Below are positions 22,338 through 33,499 of a stretch of DNA of 64,000 bases, piece by piece. This DNA is from Xanthostigma xanthostigma (taxonomy: Eukaryota > Arthropoda > Insecta > Raphidioptera > Raphidiidae): NCBI GenBank assembly GCA_963575645.1, contig OY754465.1, positions 42,124,401 to 42,188,400 of the forward strand, in the 5' to 3' direction. The position numbers and the translations under genes were made by a program. The notes under the pieces were generated by a model that did not search any database, was not told the origin of the DNA, and saw only the letters and a list, made by a program, of their open reading frames with translations. The first letter of the stretch is position 1; every line of letters begins with the position of its first letter.

Positions 22338-23450
22338 GTTTTTCTTTCTTGTATGACATTTGTATACAAAACGCAGTAAGAGCTGTTACATTGTTAGCAC
22401 TTTTTTCATCATTTATTCTGCATGTAATTAAATGTTGGACAGGTAAAACTTGGTCAGCATCATGTATATTTTTTTAAATTTGAGATACCACTAACCCAAG
22501 ATATTATTTCTCTCAATGACATTTGAGTCGTTCAACACTATTATCACATATTTAATTTTTTGAAACTGTAATTTTATTCCAACTTGTCAGTTCCCAGTCC
22601 GCAAAATAGTGTTATAATCTATGGCCACACGAATCACGATGACAGTTGACTATATTCAACCCTCTCGTTAAATTAAAAGCTATCTCGTGACTATTTTTTT
22701 CTTGCATAATATGGATGTCCAACAACTCTAATTTAGAACGGGACGTTCTGATAGATACTTGACAGACCAGTTGGGTTTGTAACTTTGTATACATTGGGTG
22801 TTAGACGTATCATTGAGCGCAGACGATCATATTCCGCGTCATGACGGCTGAAGCGTAGATGTTCAAAATGCAATAATTTTTTCAACTCTTGAATACAGTT
22901 AAGATTAAGAATACTAAAATGAACAAATTGGCTTACACATTATTAGTTTATGAATGAGGAATAATGCGCACTGTTCAAAATTAGCAAAATCTGACATGTA
23001 GGATATTAACAGTGTTCACCTTCAAGATGAGTAATTTATTTATTATTTAAAATATGATTGTAAATGTAAATTTAACGAAGCAATGTATCATTATAAATAT
23101 AAGAAAACTTGAAATATTAAAGTTGATGTGAATTAGATAATTTACGAGTTACGGTAATTTATCTGTTCAATAACTACACCATTAGGTTAAGCTGTTAAAT
23201 TTCAATACATAACTTATATAGGTACGCAAGTGTAAAATAGTACAGGTATTGTAAGTTAGCTAACTTTGTTCGCGTACTTGAATATGTATTGTATATTATA
23301 ATATGTATTACATAATATACGTAGATCTACCCTTAATAATACCTTCGTCCAACACTTAAGTGCGCACATTCAATATAATATAAGACCGTAACAGTCCTTG
23401 CGCCCATGTCGTATAATAATTTTAATCTGTGAATCTTCAAATGTTTTCTA
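22338..23450. other. No gene seen
   Basis: AT-rich; a minus-strand open frame of 60 codons at 22612-22794 shows no known domain. Confidence 0.5.
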
Positions 23451-23898
23451 TAGGCTGTGTGCACAAAGCCTATTAACGCCGCTAGTTGGTAATAGAGAAT
23501 TATTGAACTCACTTTTTATGGAAATCGCGACATGTTTCTAAGGTGATAAGTCAAAAACTTTAGTTGGCCATGATGTGTCAAAAAAATGTAATAAGGAAAA
23601 CTGATGTTAATTTCTTTACACTGACAGCGGAATGTCAAATTACGGCGCCAATGGTCTTTATTTTACTTAAATCGCCATCAGTGCAACAGCCCGGAACACA
23701 ACAAGCATTTCCAGATCGCTTTGTTTTCCTATGTTTTCTTTGTAATTAAAAAACTTTATAAAATTATAACTACTTTCACTTTTATTAAATATTGCTCACT
23801 GACATACTGAAAATTTGAGTTTGAAGTTTCCCCTAGTGCTCAGCACAAACGCTCGCATCGAGAAATTTGTAACTCCGCCTCCCTGCACATAACCCATA
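23450..23898 (+). repeat. Dispersed repeat D, copy 1
   Basis: It opens with TAGGCTGTGTGCAC.AAGCCTA and ends near TGCACATAACCCATA. In between it matches 38751-39957 word for word in many places (GGTAATAGAGAATTATTGA, CAAAAACTTTAGTTGGCCAT, CAGCCCGGAACA, CAAGCATTTCCAGATCGCTT). The other copy is split by an inserted family E element. The 61-codon frame at 23564-23749 is not conserved across copies. Class unknown. Confidence 0.75.
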
Positions 23899-24296
23899 GT
23901 CTTCCTTATCAATACCAGTAATTCATTATATATAATTACAAAAATTTTGTAAAGTCTAATATTTTGAGATTAGCTAGTATTTAAGTCAGCAAGTCAGTGA
24001 TCTTGCTAAAAGGGCTATTTTATAATTTGTGAAAAAAAAACAGTCAGCCCTCTTTTTAATAGAAACGACCTAGTCAAGAGTCGATAGAAGCTTCTACCGA
24101 ATGCTCATTAGGTCGGCTTTGTCAAAATGAGGTCTAAAATCGATACAGGAAAAATTAATTTAATATAGTTTATGAAAAATAAATCACATATTATACAAGC
24201 TCATGTTCAATGCACGTTTCAAGTCTGCTATTATAATTGACCATTTTTTAAATTACATTTTATCACAAAATAATAATTTGACGAACATATTATGAC

Positions 24297-24979
24297 TAGG
24301 GATTGCTCCCGGGAATTCCCGGTACTGAATTTCCCGGGAATTCCCGGAAAATTTTACCGACTTCAGTACCGAGAAATGAAACCCATTCACCGGGAATTCC
24401 GGTACCTACTACAAAAAATTATACTAATTTAAATGTTTTAATTATTTTTTCAAACTGTAAATGTTGTAATCGTCACCGGTGATTTGAAACATAATGTTTT
24501 ATTTAAGTAATGTTTCGCAAAACGTTCCAGAATACACAACTTATTTTTTCTTTTCATTATCGTTATGTAAAAAAGTTACTGTCTATTACGACTTTACGAG
24601 TTTCTGTTAAGTTACGACTACCAGTTTAGAATTTTTGTGAATTTTTCAATATCAGACCAAATAGGTACTATTTATTAAATTTGAATTTAAGGTTCCTTTT
24701 TCATGATAAGAATGATTATTTTTTGTTAAAGTTGATTTACGATAATACTTAATTTGTTGATTATCAAAAATTATTATTTAAAGTTTATTGAATTACGTAG
24801 GGTAATTCAGCGACTTGTATTGTGATTAAACTTCTTCAAAACTATTTCCAACATTTTATTTCACGCACAACAAGCATTTAACACATTTTTTCTCTAGTAC
24901 CGAAAGTATCGAATTTCTCGGTACTGGATCTCTTCCATTATCGGGAAATTAGATTTCAGTACCGGTACTGCAAATCCTA
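24297..24979. mobile_element. hAT-like MITE of the GGGAATTCCCGG type
   Basis: The left end TAGGGATTGCTCCCGGGAAT and the right end GTACTGCAAATCCTA are inverted relatives. CCCGGGAATTCCCGG and CAGTACCG words repeat inside both ends. The adjoining 8-mers do not match, but a TATTATGAC word lies close on both sides. Non-coding; the family assignment rests on the end wording only. Confidence 0.65.
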
Positions 24980-24984
24980 ATTTA

Positions 24985-26095
24985 TTATGACGTAGGTACA
25001 AATGTTCCAGATAAGAGCTTTTTGTTGATGTAAATAAAAAAGAGGTGCGTCGGTTCGTGAAGACACGACGATGCTCGTTACGCATTTTATATTGTTTCAA
25101 ATTTACGTATTCTGCATAAAAAAAAACAACAAAACTATAACATTTTTATTTTTTGTTTATTAAAAGTAATATAAAAAATTGAGCCCGTCTTTGCCTGACG
25201 ACCTTAAAACAGTTATAAAAAACGCACCCCCTCACATGTATAATAGATCGGTCTGAACGCATTGAGTATATAATATCAACGACATACTATTTGCTCTTAG
25301 TTTCTATGATTCTTTCATTGTCTAAGCTACGGTTTGAACACAAGCGGCTTAATTTCGTGACGCTCTCTTGCTCGTTTTTTCGCAGTTCACTATCAATCCC
25401 GAGGCCTGCGTTATGAAGCATAGCTTAAAAAAAATTCGGGGCGTGTCCCGTTGGATTTCGAACCATAGTTTGATTGTCACTGTGTTTTAGGTTGACATGA
25501 GAGCCTAGCGAAACACTTAAAAGTTTAAGTACTTTCTACTGTCATCTTATAAGAGTCAAGATAACAGCGTACGATACAAAAGCGTAAGGTGTATGTATTG
25601 TCTATGTATACATACATACATTACACTAGAGAGGGTGGCCTTTTATAATTTATGATTTTGTGAAAATGTTGAATGAAAAATGTCTTAAACGCGAGCTACA
25701 CAGAGGAGACGAAAGGATAAACTTGACTCTATGACAACACAACATAGACAAGGTTTCCCAGTAACATTTACCTTGCTCTTAACTACGTCACAGACTTATA
25801 ACCAGTACCTAAGCGCCTTGTGTTGGTACATCGCCACTACCGAACTAGAGTCACAACAATTTTTTTTTATTTTTTGTGCATCAGTATTTTACCCATATAT
25901 CATCTATTAAACTATATGAATCATTGTCTATACACTCAATGTGAGTGAATGCAACAAAGCGTATCGCGAAAATATATCGGCGTCTCTTTCTTCGATGTAT
26001 TTCCCTGATTTCTCCGATGATAGGATTGGTTGATGCACTTGCATTCAATCTGAATAAGTATCTCTGTTTCAAAAACTTTGTCTTTTTCTTTGATG
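24985..26095. other. No gene seen
   Basis: Two opposing small open frames (25881-26072 minus, 25945-26145 plus) are mirror by-products. Nothing else recognised. Confidence 0.45.
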
Positions 26096-26102
26096 TTAAC
26101 GA

Positions 26103-26660
26103 CCATGGGCGTACCCAGATTTTGGCCCAGGAGGGGGCAAATTAAACATTTCTTAAGCCGATTTGATGTGGTTTGCGGCAGTCGACGCAGCTTTTTAGCC
26201 CATGAAAGTATTTTATTAAAAAAAAATCGATCTGATAGGAATTTTAAGAGTAATTAAGAAAAACACTTTTTTTGATTTTTTCGTTCACGATATCTCGTGA
26301 ACAAATGAATCGATTTTGATGCGGTTTGCGGAGATCGACGCAGTTTGTTAAGGAGATGAGCTGATTAGATTTTGGAATCAATCGGTTTAGTAGTATAGAA
26401 AATATTTCAAAAAAACAAATTTCTACAAATTTTTGAAACTTGTATTTTTGAGATTTCTCAAAATTTATTTGACCGATTCATTCCAAATTTTGAGGAAATC
26501 TAAGTTTAGCAAGGTCACGTCACATGCCGCAAACTTCGATTACAATTATACATGCACACACACACATATAGCCCTACGGACATCGTCGCCAAAATAGTCA
26601 GAATAGCTTCCTAGGACCTCAAAACTTCGAGATTTAGCGATAACTCGATTTTTTTGGAAA
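26103..26660 (+). repeat. Old transposon-like fragments
   Basis: 26103-26145 has ATGGGCGTACCCAGATTTTG and GGAGGGGGCAAATT, wording common at ends of hAT-like insect repeats. GATGTGGTTTGCGGCAGTCGACGCAG (26165) is repeated as GATGCGGTTTGCGGAGATCGACGCAG (26319). 26575-26650 has ACGGACATCGTCGCCAAAAT and AGACCTCAAAACTTCGAGAT-like wording that I recall from 3' parts of dispersed insect repeats. No intact element. Confidence 0.45.
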
Positions 26661-26737
26661 AAAATATTTTTGAAAGTTAAAAAATATATGAAGATTGACT
26701 ATTCAATAAATAGAGTAACTGTGATCCGTTGAAGTTA

Positions 26738-27023
26738 ATGATGAGTATTTGGAAGGAATTCCGTGGCATAAGGATCGAAAATGAAGCAATACTGAGATTT
26801 TTTTAAACTTGCATTTAATACTAACGTTTCGATACGTTTTGTATCATCTTCAGAGTGTTCAAATGCTGTCACAATATACTGATAACATGTGACAGCATTT
26901 GAAAACTCTGAAGATGATACAAAACGTATCGAAACGTTAGTATTAAATGCAAGTTTAAAAAAATCTCAGTATTGCTTCATTTTCGATCCTTATGCCACGG
27001 AATTCCTTCCAAATACTCATCAT
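26738..27023. repeat. Palindrome built from Penelope-like ends
   Basis: The two halves are almost exact reverse complements over about 135 bp each, around a loop of about 12 bases (ATACTGATAACA). Each half contains CTGAAGATGATACAAAACGT and ATCGAAACGTTAGTATT. A GAAGATGA...CGAAACGTT word is characteristic of Penelope-like element terminal repeats, and a related one occurs at 38440-38475. So this is probably a head-to-head pair of element ends. The 91-codon frame at 26889-27164 runs through one half and is not a gene. Confidence 0.8.
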
Positions 27024-27713
27024 AAAAAATATATATCAGTAGTTTCCGATAGTAAATCTCAAGTTGAGCAAAAACTATTTAAACTTTTTTTGCATCTAGT
27101 AGGATACACGAATTATTCATTGCTATCACTTTGGGTGAACACACTGTATAACCGTGAAAATTAAATTGAATTAGTAGTTATTAAGTAAGACAAACGTGAA
27201 AACAGAGCGTTGCTATTATGTTATACTTACTTGTTTGATTTACAAGTCACAAAAAATTCATTTTATAATTTAGTCTCTGTAGTTCGGTCCTGATGTTGCA
27301 CCAAGACTCCGCGTTTCATAATATAGGACTGTTTCTACTACTTGGGTTTGCATAGGACACAGCGTGTTTCACGTAATTTACTTAATTGCTTTTACATTTG
27401 TAGCAATGCGTAAAAAATATGTAATTAGTTGCAAGCTAATTAGGGTTGGAAAATGCGAAAATATGTTTTTACTTATAAATAAGAATGGAAAAACGTACAT
27501 TACATTTTCCTCTGATTGCAGTCACCTAAATTTTTAACCAGGTGGGTACATAATTAGTCTCCGGAATTTGTTTATTGCTAGCAGCGTTTACCCAATGGTG
27601 CCCTGTTGTAAGATATACTCGCGAACCTTCTCTAATATATTTTCTCCTAATTTATTCGTTGAACGCCGCGAGCTGATATCAGATAAACAGTACAGCAAAC
27701 ATACTTTTTATAG
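27024..27713. other. No gene seen
   Basis: AT-rich DNA up to the LTR element; nothing recognised. Confidence 0.5.
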
Positions 27714-27717
27714 GTAT

Positions 27718-27914
27718 TGTTAGAAGTGACCATGGCAGTGGAGGGGTTAATGATGGACAGCCCCCCCAGACAGTCGAATATCGACGGCAGAGTACAAGAA
27801 GCGAGCGCATATGGCGCACGTATATTATGAGCTAATACATTGAAATTGATATAATAAATTAAAGTATTTGAAATCAGTACTTGTTTTATTGTGAGAACCC
27901 GCGGTGTCGTAACA
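27718..27914 (+). repeat. Left LTR
   Basis: 197 bp, TGTTAGAAGTGACC...GTGTCGTAACA. It contains GATATAATAAATTAAAG, a likely AATAAA signal. Immediately after it comes TATCAGAAGTGTGATAAG, where a primer-binding site would be expected; the matching tRNA was not identified. Confidence 0.95.
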
Positions 27915-28243
27915 TATCAGAAGTGTGATAAGAACTTGTGCCTAAAATTAAAAAATTAAACTTATAATTAATAAATTACGTGTTTTCTTTGTTCCTTTGG
28001 TTTTGCACAAAGGCAGTGGGTGAAGACGTGGCCATCGATGTATGTGTGAATGTGTTGTGTGCGTGTGTGCATCACAGATCGAGTGCAAGTGCACTTTATG
28101 CATAAACACAAAGGCTGGTAGATACCATTGGACATTGTAGTGCCGCACGGTGATAATATTTTTGAAAACTTTTATAAACACTGAGTGTTCTCAGGAAATT
28201 AGAAATCTGACATAAATTATTGAACTAATTAAAATCAACTATT

Positions 28244-28528
28244 ATGAGGAATAAAAATAAACGAAAAAGAGATGAATCTAACTCCTCTAGCTCTTCGTGC
28301 TTGAGTAACTCTGACTCATCCGACAATAATTTAAACAAAAAATTAAAAGAAAAAGTAAGAAAACTAAAAAGACAATTAGAAAAAAATGAGGTCAGATACC
28401 CGGGCAGAATAGAAAACATTCCAGAGTTCAAAGGTTGCCAAGAAGGGCTTAACGCAGAAAAATGGCTGCACATGATCGACCGATTGGGTGCAAGCAATAC
28501 AACTCCAAGGATGAAAATTCACAGTTGA
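28244..28528 (+). pseudogene. Gag-like segment of the LTR element
   Basis: It begins basic (Arg-Asn-Lys-Asn-Lys-Arg-Lys-Arg), followed by a serine-rich run, a Lys-rich coiled coil, and a segment reading IPEFKGCQEGLNAEKWLHMI. F.G..........W...ME/I wording is usual at the start of the Gag capsid region of Ty3/Gypsy elements. Only this N-terminal part is present. It follows the left LTR by about 330 bases, as a leader would allow. Confidence 0.6.
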
Positions 28529-28746
28529 TACGTAGACAAATTGAAAATGGTGAATTGGAGAAATATTACTCCATAGTAGAAGATGTTCAATGACGACAGC
28601 GAACATCCAGGAATTATATGAGCTGTAGACGCTGTAAAAGCTCAGTATTGGTGTAATGGACTTACTGAGTCTCGTGAAGAAAGTCACTAAATGCATTTCG
28701 TAATGGAGTTGAGGCGAAAAGCGAAGCTAACTGTGACGTAGTTGCA

Positions 28747-28998
28747 GTGAAAATGAAGAAACAGTACAACAAGAATAAGCTTGTGGCTACAAAGGTCAAG
28801 AAACACGATCTTGTCTTGGTGGATAAGATGATGCTCGTGACGGGCTCCACTAGCGACAAATTGGTTTACAAGAATATTGGACCTGTACAGATCGTAGAGA
28901 TCTTAAATGACCGCTACAGCGTCGTTTCCTTATGCAAGGTTCAAAGGCGTTGTTGCAGTGAACTATTGAAGCGGTTCAAATCGCATTTAATAGATTAG
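28747..28998 (+). pseudogene. Integrase C-terminal segment of the LTR element
   Basis: It reads KVKKHDLVLVDKMM, then LVYKNIGPVQIVEILNDRYS. A basic stretch, V-x-x-G-D-LV-LV and a GP.V..IL.NDRY block are typical of the integrase tail in Ty3/Gypsy elements. It lies shortly after the gag-like segment, so the core of pol is absent from this copy. Confidence 0.65.
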
Positions 28999-29104
28999 GG
29001 TTGACACAATTGTGGTGAACGATTGACTAATTTTATTAAAGTTACAGATTGTTGCGTTACTGCCGAGCAATGGGCCGAATGTCAGCTACAGAAGAACACA
29101 ATTC

Positions 29105-29695
29105 AGAATGCCGACACAGGTCGAGCGCGCTGACGTACGTCGAGCGTGCTAACGCAGTTCGAGCGTGCAGACACAGGTCGAGCATACAGACACAGGTCCA
29201 GCGTGCTGACGCGAGTCCAGCGTGCTGACGTAGGTCCAGCGTGCTGCTGCAGGTCGACCGTGCTGACAGGGCGAGCATGCAGACACAGAGCGAGCGTGCT
29301 GACGCGGGTCGTGCGTGCTGATGCGATTCCAGTGTGCTGACGCGTGTCGAGCGTGCTGACGCGGTTCCAGTGTGCTGCTGAAGGTCGAGCGTGTTGCTAC
29401 AGGTCGAGCGTGCTGCGGCAGGTCGAGCGCGCTGCTGCAAGTCGAGCGTGCTGCTGCAGGCCGAGCGTGCTGACACAGGGCGAGCATGCTGACACAGGTC
29501 GAGCGAGCTGACGTAGGGCGAGCGTGCTGACGCAGGTCCAGCGTGCTGACAGGGCGAGCATGCAGACACGGAGCGAGCGTGCTGACGCGGGTCGAGCGTG
29601 CTGTTGCAGGTCAAGTTTGCTGACAAAGGTCGAACATGCCGACACAGACCAGTGTGCTGACACAGATCGAGTGCGCTGACACTAGTCCAGTGAGC
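29105..29695. repeat. 19-bp minisatellite inside the LTR element
   Basis: Units of the type GTCGAGCGTGCTGACGCAG repeat about 31 times with many point variants (TGCTGCTGCAG, CATGCAGACACAG). The array is GC-rich against AT-rich surroundings. Since 19 is not a multiple of three and the unit lacks stops on the minus strand, long minus-strand frames appear in several phases (29057-29626, 29149-29487, 29397-29663). They are by-products. Confidence 0.93.
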
Positions 29696-29699
29696 CTGT

Positions 29700-30850
29700 A
29701 TGATGAAGATCGATTTGATTTGCTAACCTATGGTATCAGTGAATGACCTAGGTATGGTACGGTGTTTCTACGATGCAGTGTTAACTGTAGTAGGACCCGG
29801 TTTGAGTTGCTAACCTATGGTTGTCAATGAATGACTTAGGTATGGTACGGCGTTTCTATTGTGCAGTGTTAACTGTAGTAGGACCCGGTTTGAGTTGCTA
29901 ACCTATGGTTGTCAATGAATGACTTAGGTATGGTACGGCGTTTCTATTGTGCAGTGTTAACTGTAGTAGAACCCGGTTTGAGTTGCTAACCTATGGTTGT
30001 CAATGAATGACTTAGGTATGGTACGGCGTTTCTATTGTGCAGTGTTAACTGTAGTAGGACCCGGTTTGAGTTGCTAACCTATGGTTGTCAATGAATGACT
30101 TAGGTATGGTACGGCGTTTCTATTGTGCAGTGTTAACTGTAGTAGGACCCGGTTTGAGTTGCTAACCTATGGTTGTCAATGAATGACTTAGGTATGGTAC
30201 GGCGTTTCTATTGTGCAGTGTTAACTGTAGTAGGACCCGGTTTGAGTTGCTAACCTATGGTTGTCAATGAATGACTTAGGTATGGTACGGCGTTTCTATT
30301 GTGCAGTGTTAACTGTAGTAGGACCCGGTTTGAGTTGCTAACCTATGGTTGTCAATGAATGACTTAGGTATGGTACGGCGTTTCTATTGTGCAGTGTTAA
30401 CTGTAGTAGGACCCGGTTTGAGTTGCTAACCTATGGTTGTCAATGAATGACTTAGGTATGGTACGGCGTTTCTATTGTGCAGTGTTAACTGTAGTAGGAC
30501 CCGGTTTGAGTTGCTAACCTATGGTTGTCAATGAATGACTTAGGTATGGTACGGCGTTTCTATTGTGCAGTGTTAACTGTATTAGAAACCCGGTTTGATT
30601 TGCGGAACCTATGGTGTTAGTAAATGACCTAGGTATGGCGCGGTGTTTCTACGAGGCAGTGTTAACTGTATTAGAAACCCGGTTTGATTTGCGGAACCTA
30701 TGGTATTAGTAAATGACCTAGGTATGGCGCGGTGTTTCTACGAGGCAGTGTTAACTGTATTAGAACCCGGTTTGATTTGCGTAACCTATGGTATCAATGA
30801 TTGACCTGGGTATGCGTTGGTGTTTCTATGTGCAGTGTCAACTGTAATAG
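29700..30850. repeat. 88-bp tandem array inside the LTR element
   Basis: TATGGTACGGCGTTTCTAT recurs at 29841, 29929, 30017 and onward every 88 bases, about 13 units. The central units (about 29795-30580) are almost identical, while the outer units on both sides are diverged and share variants such as TATTAGAAACCCGG. This is the pattern of unequal exchange. Non-coding. Confidence 0.95.
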
Positions 30851-30981
30851 GACACTAAAGAAGTAAAAGACTAAAGCGTCTGTGGAAGCAGAGGCGGACT
30901 AATTAATTTTGTTACTTTTACAGAGTCAGGACGAAATATGAAGAAGTCGCGAGGACACGACTTATGGTCAGTATGGCCGAA

Positions 30982-31178
30982 TGTTAGAAGTGACCATGGC
31001 AGTGGAGGGGTTAATGATGGACAGCCCCCCCAGACAGTCGAATATCGACGGCAGAGTACAAGAAGCGAGCGCATATGGCGCACGTATATTATGAGCTAAT
31101 ACATTGAAATTGATATAATAAATTAAAGTATTTGAAATCAGTACTTGTTTTATTGTGAGAACCCGCGGTGTCGTAACA
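30982..31178 (+). repeat. Right LTR
   Basis: Same 197 bp as the left LTR with no difference seen. The bases before it do not show a classic polypurine tract right at the border; GTCGCGAGGACACG lies about 30 bases upstream. Confidence 0.94.
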
Positions 31179-31182
31179 GTAT

Positions 31183-31458
31183 GTATAATAGCTGTTGACC
31201 TAAAGGTAACGAAAAATTGAATAATTAATGAACCGGTGAATTGATTTTGATAAAACAATCTATGTTGAAAATGATGAAATTTCATATTTTCTAATATAAA
31301 TATTATCAAAATCTTTTTACCAATTCTCGAGTTTATCGTTTACACACATACAGAAAGTGGCATACTTAGTCCGATAATTTTGAAGTCCCGCTTTTATAAT
31401 CTAATTGACTTTAAATATAATTATATTGTCATATAGAATTTTTGTAGGAAATCTGATA
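31183..31458. other. No gene seen
   Basis: AT-rich spacer between the LTR element and the 1.2-kb foldback. Confidence 0.5.
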
Positions 31459-32665
31459 TATTCAAAGCAATGGCACGTCAATCCGGTGTCGGAGAGGCAA
31501 CCGGATGGCGAGTGGTAATCTGGGCCTGTGAGTAGTGCAGAACCCCCTGGTAGCGGCCAAAGTGACCCCAAATGGACGGGGGCGGGTATATGGGGGTGGG
31601 TCAAAATCGAAAAATGTTTGAAAAGGCAACCGGATAAAAATGCGGTTGCATTGAAGGAAATACCCTAATTATATAATAAATTTTTTTTGCCATCCGAAAC
31701 ACGCGGGCCGTTTTTGCATTAACGAATAAAAAAAAAATAAAAAAAAAAACTGAAAAGGCAACCGCTTCAAAATTAGTGAGCATACTTATTGACACCACCA
31801 AACGTTGGAAAAAAATTGCCATCCGATCCTGATGGGCAGTTTCGGAGAAACAACCCCTCAAAGTCGCCGAAAAACCCTTTTTTTCGATTTTTTCAACAAT
31901 AAGTAAAAAAAACACACTAAAAATTGTTCAAATCGGATGGCATTCGACATTTATACTGTCCTAAGTACAAATAATAGTGTGTATCAATGCCATCCGATTT
32001 TGATTAAATTTACCCCTATTTAGCCAACCCCCAAAACTCAATAACAAGAAAAATAATGCCATACGCTGCATAAAATTGTTATTTTTATGAGTTTTGGGGG
32101 TGGCTAAACAGGGGTAAATTTAATCAAAATCGGATGGCATTGATACACACTATTATTTGTACTTAGGACAGTATAAATGTCGAATGCCATCCGATTTGAA
32201 CAATTTTTAGTGTTTTTTTTACTTATTGTTGAAAAAACCGAAAAAAAGGGTTTTTCGGCGACTTTGAGGGGTTGTTTCTCCGAAACTGCCCATCAGGATC
32301 GGATGGCAATTTTTTTCCATCGTTTGGTGGTGTCAATAAGTATGGTCACTAATTTTGAAGCGGTTGCCTTTTCATTTTTTTTTTTATTTTTTTTTTATTC
32401 GTTAGTGCAAAAACGGCCCGGGTGTTTCGGATGGCAAAAAAAATGTATTATATAATTAGGGTATTTCCTTCAATGCAACCGCATTTTTATCCGGTTGCCT
32501 TTTCAAACATTTTTCGATTTTGACCCACCCCCATATCGCCGCCCCCGTCCATTTGGGGTCAGTTTGGCCGCTACCAGGGGGTTCTGTACCACTCATAGGC
32601 CCAGATTACTACTCGCCATCCGGTTGCCTCTCCGACACCGGATTGACGTGCCATTGCTTTGAATA
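31459..32665. mobile_element. 1.2-kb foldback element with iterated motif
   Basis: Arms 31459-32050 and 32076-32665 are near-identical inverted repeats, from TATTCAAAGCAATGGCACGT inward to CAACCCCCAAAACTCA, with a loop of about 28 bases. Within each arm a motif of the form GGCAACCGGAT or GCCATCCGA recurs about seven times (31487, 31625, 31689, 31757, 31818, 31932 inverted, 31989). Long inverted repeats with iterated sub-motifs recall Drosophila Foldback elements; the family itself is not identified. Open frames at 31601-31915 (minus) and 32177-32455 (plus) are the same sequence read in the two arms, not genes. Confidence 0.93.
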
Positions 32666-33470
32666 ATACAAAATTAGTGATATTATGTAATATTGTCCTA
32701 TTTAGAATAGTTTTCGTGAAATATGACACATTTTAACCATTTTTTCCACCTAAAGGAAGCCATTGGGGAAGTTCAGCCATAGTAATTTTGATCCAGAGTA
32801 TTCTGACCTCATATATTTCTACTAACTATTTTGCGCTTTCCGTGTTTTCAAAAATACATTTAAGCTGCACATTCAAATGCATTGCCGTAGTTGGATTCAT
32901 CAAAGAATCTGATTTCGCGACTTCAAAATTTCGTTGGTTGATATATTCAAACGAAACTATTATAATCGCAATGCTGATTACGCCCTCCCGGGTTTGCGCC
33001 CCTGAGACAGGCTCCAGTTGTCAGGGCCTAGTTACGGTTTTGTCTAAATGTATAATGTGAGTGGTCATCAAACGCTACTAATGTTATGGATATGTTAGCA
33101 GAACGCTGCTAATAATACTATCGAATTTTTACCATAATGCACGAATGTTTAAAAGCACTCAACAAAAGCGGACGTATTTATTGTTAAAAATGATAGTATT
33201 TATATGCAAGGAAATAAAAATATATTCATGCATGTTATTTTATTCAACTGTATAATATATACAGCTGTCCCACCGTCCACTGATCATACATATCAGTCGA
33301 GTATTAACAAAACGTTAGCAAGAATCATAAAAATAATTAACAATTATTGCGTTGCTCGGTAGATTTTTACAATCAAAACACCATGCTGGGAGCAATAAAT
33401 AATATCTTTCTTTAAAAAAAATAGATTTTTTATGTACTTGTTTTTTAAGAAAATTATTTTTCATTCTTGT
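32666..33470. other. No gene; one repeat-end-like piece
   Basis: 32982-33030 reads TTACGCCCTCCCGGGTTTGC, GCCCCTGAGACAGG, which resembles an end of a hAT-like repeat. Otherwise AT-rich. Confidence 0.4.
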
Positions 33471-33499
33471 CTTATACTTAAAACTTATAAAAAAATCCA

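Larger units (their letters stand above)
27714..31182 (+). mobile_element. Short Ty3/Gypsy-type LTR element carrying tandem arrays (fossil)
   Basis: Two 197-bp LTRs, 27718-27914 and 30982-31178, start TG and end CA, and I see no difference between them. The 4-bp words GTAT at 27714-27717 and 31179-31182 fit a target duplication. Inside are a gag-like segment, a piece of integrase C-terminal region, a 19-bp array and an 88-bp array. Most of pol is absent, so the copy is broken and could only move with help from a relative. LTR identity means a very recent insertion, or recent conversion between LTRs. Confidence 0.93.

Noticed and set aside
24297-24979. Exact hAT target duplication for the GGGAATTCCCGG element
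   Set aside because: The 8-mers directly beside the ends do not match; the nearby TATTATGAC words are offset, so the duplication was not claimed.
26889-27164. 91-codon frame over Penelope-like sequence
   Set aside because: It starts within one half of the palindrome and reads terminal-repeat sequence rather than the reverse transcriptase or endonuclease.
29057-29663. Long minus-strand open frames rich in Ser, Ala, Arg and His
   Set aside because: They are the 19-bp minisatellite read in different phases; no start context, domain or conservation supports a gene.
31601-32455. Two similar open frames on opposite strands
   Set aside because: They are the same arm of the 1.2-kb foldback read twice, and the residues mirror poly-T and poly-A tracts.
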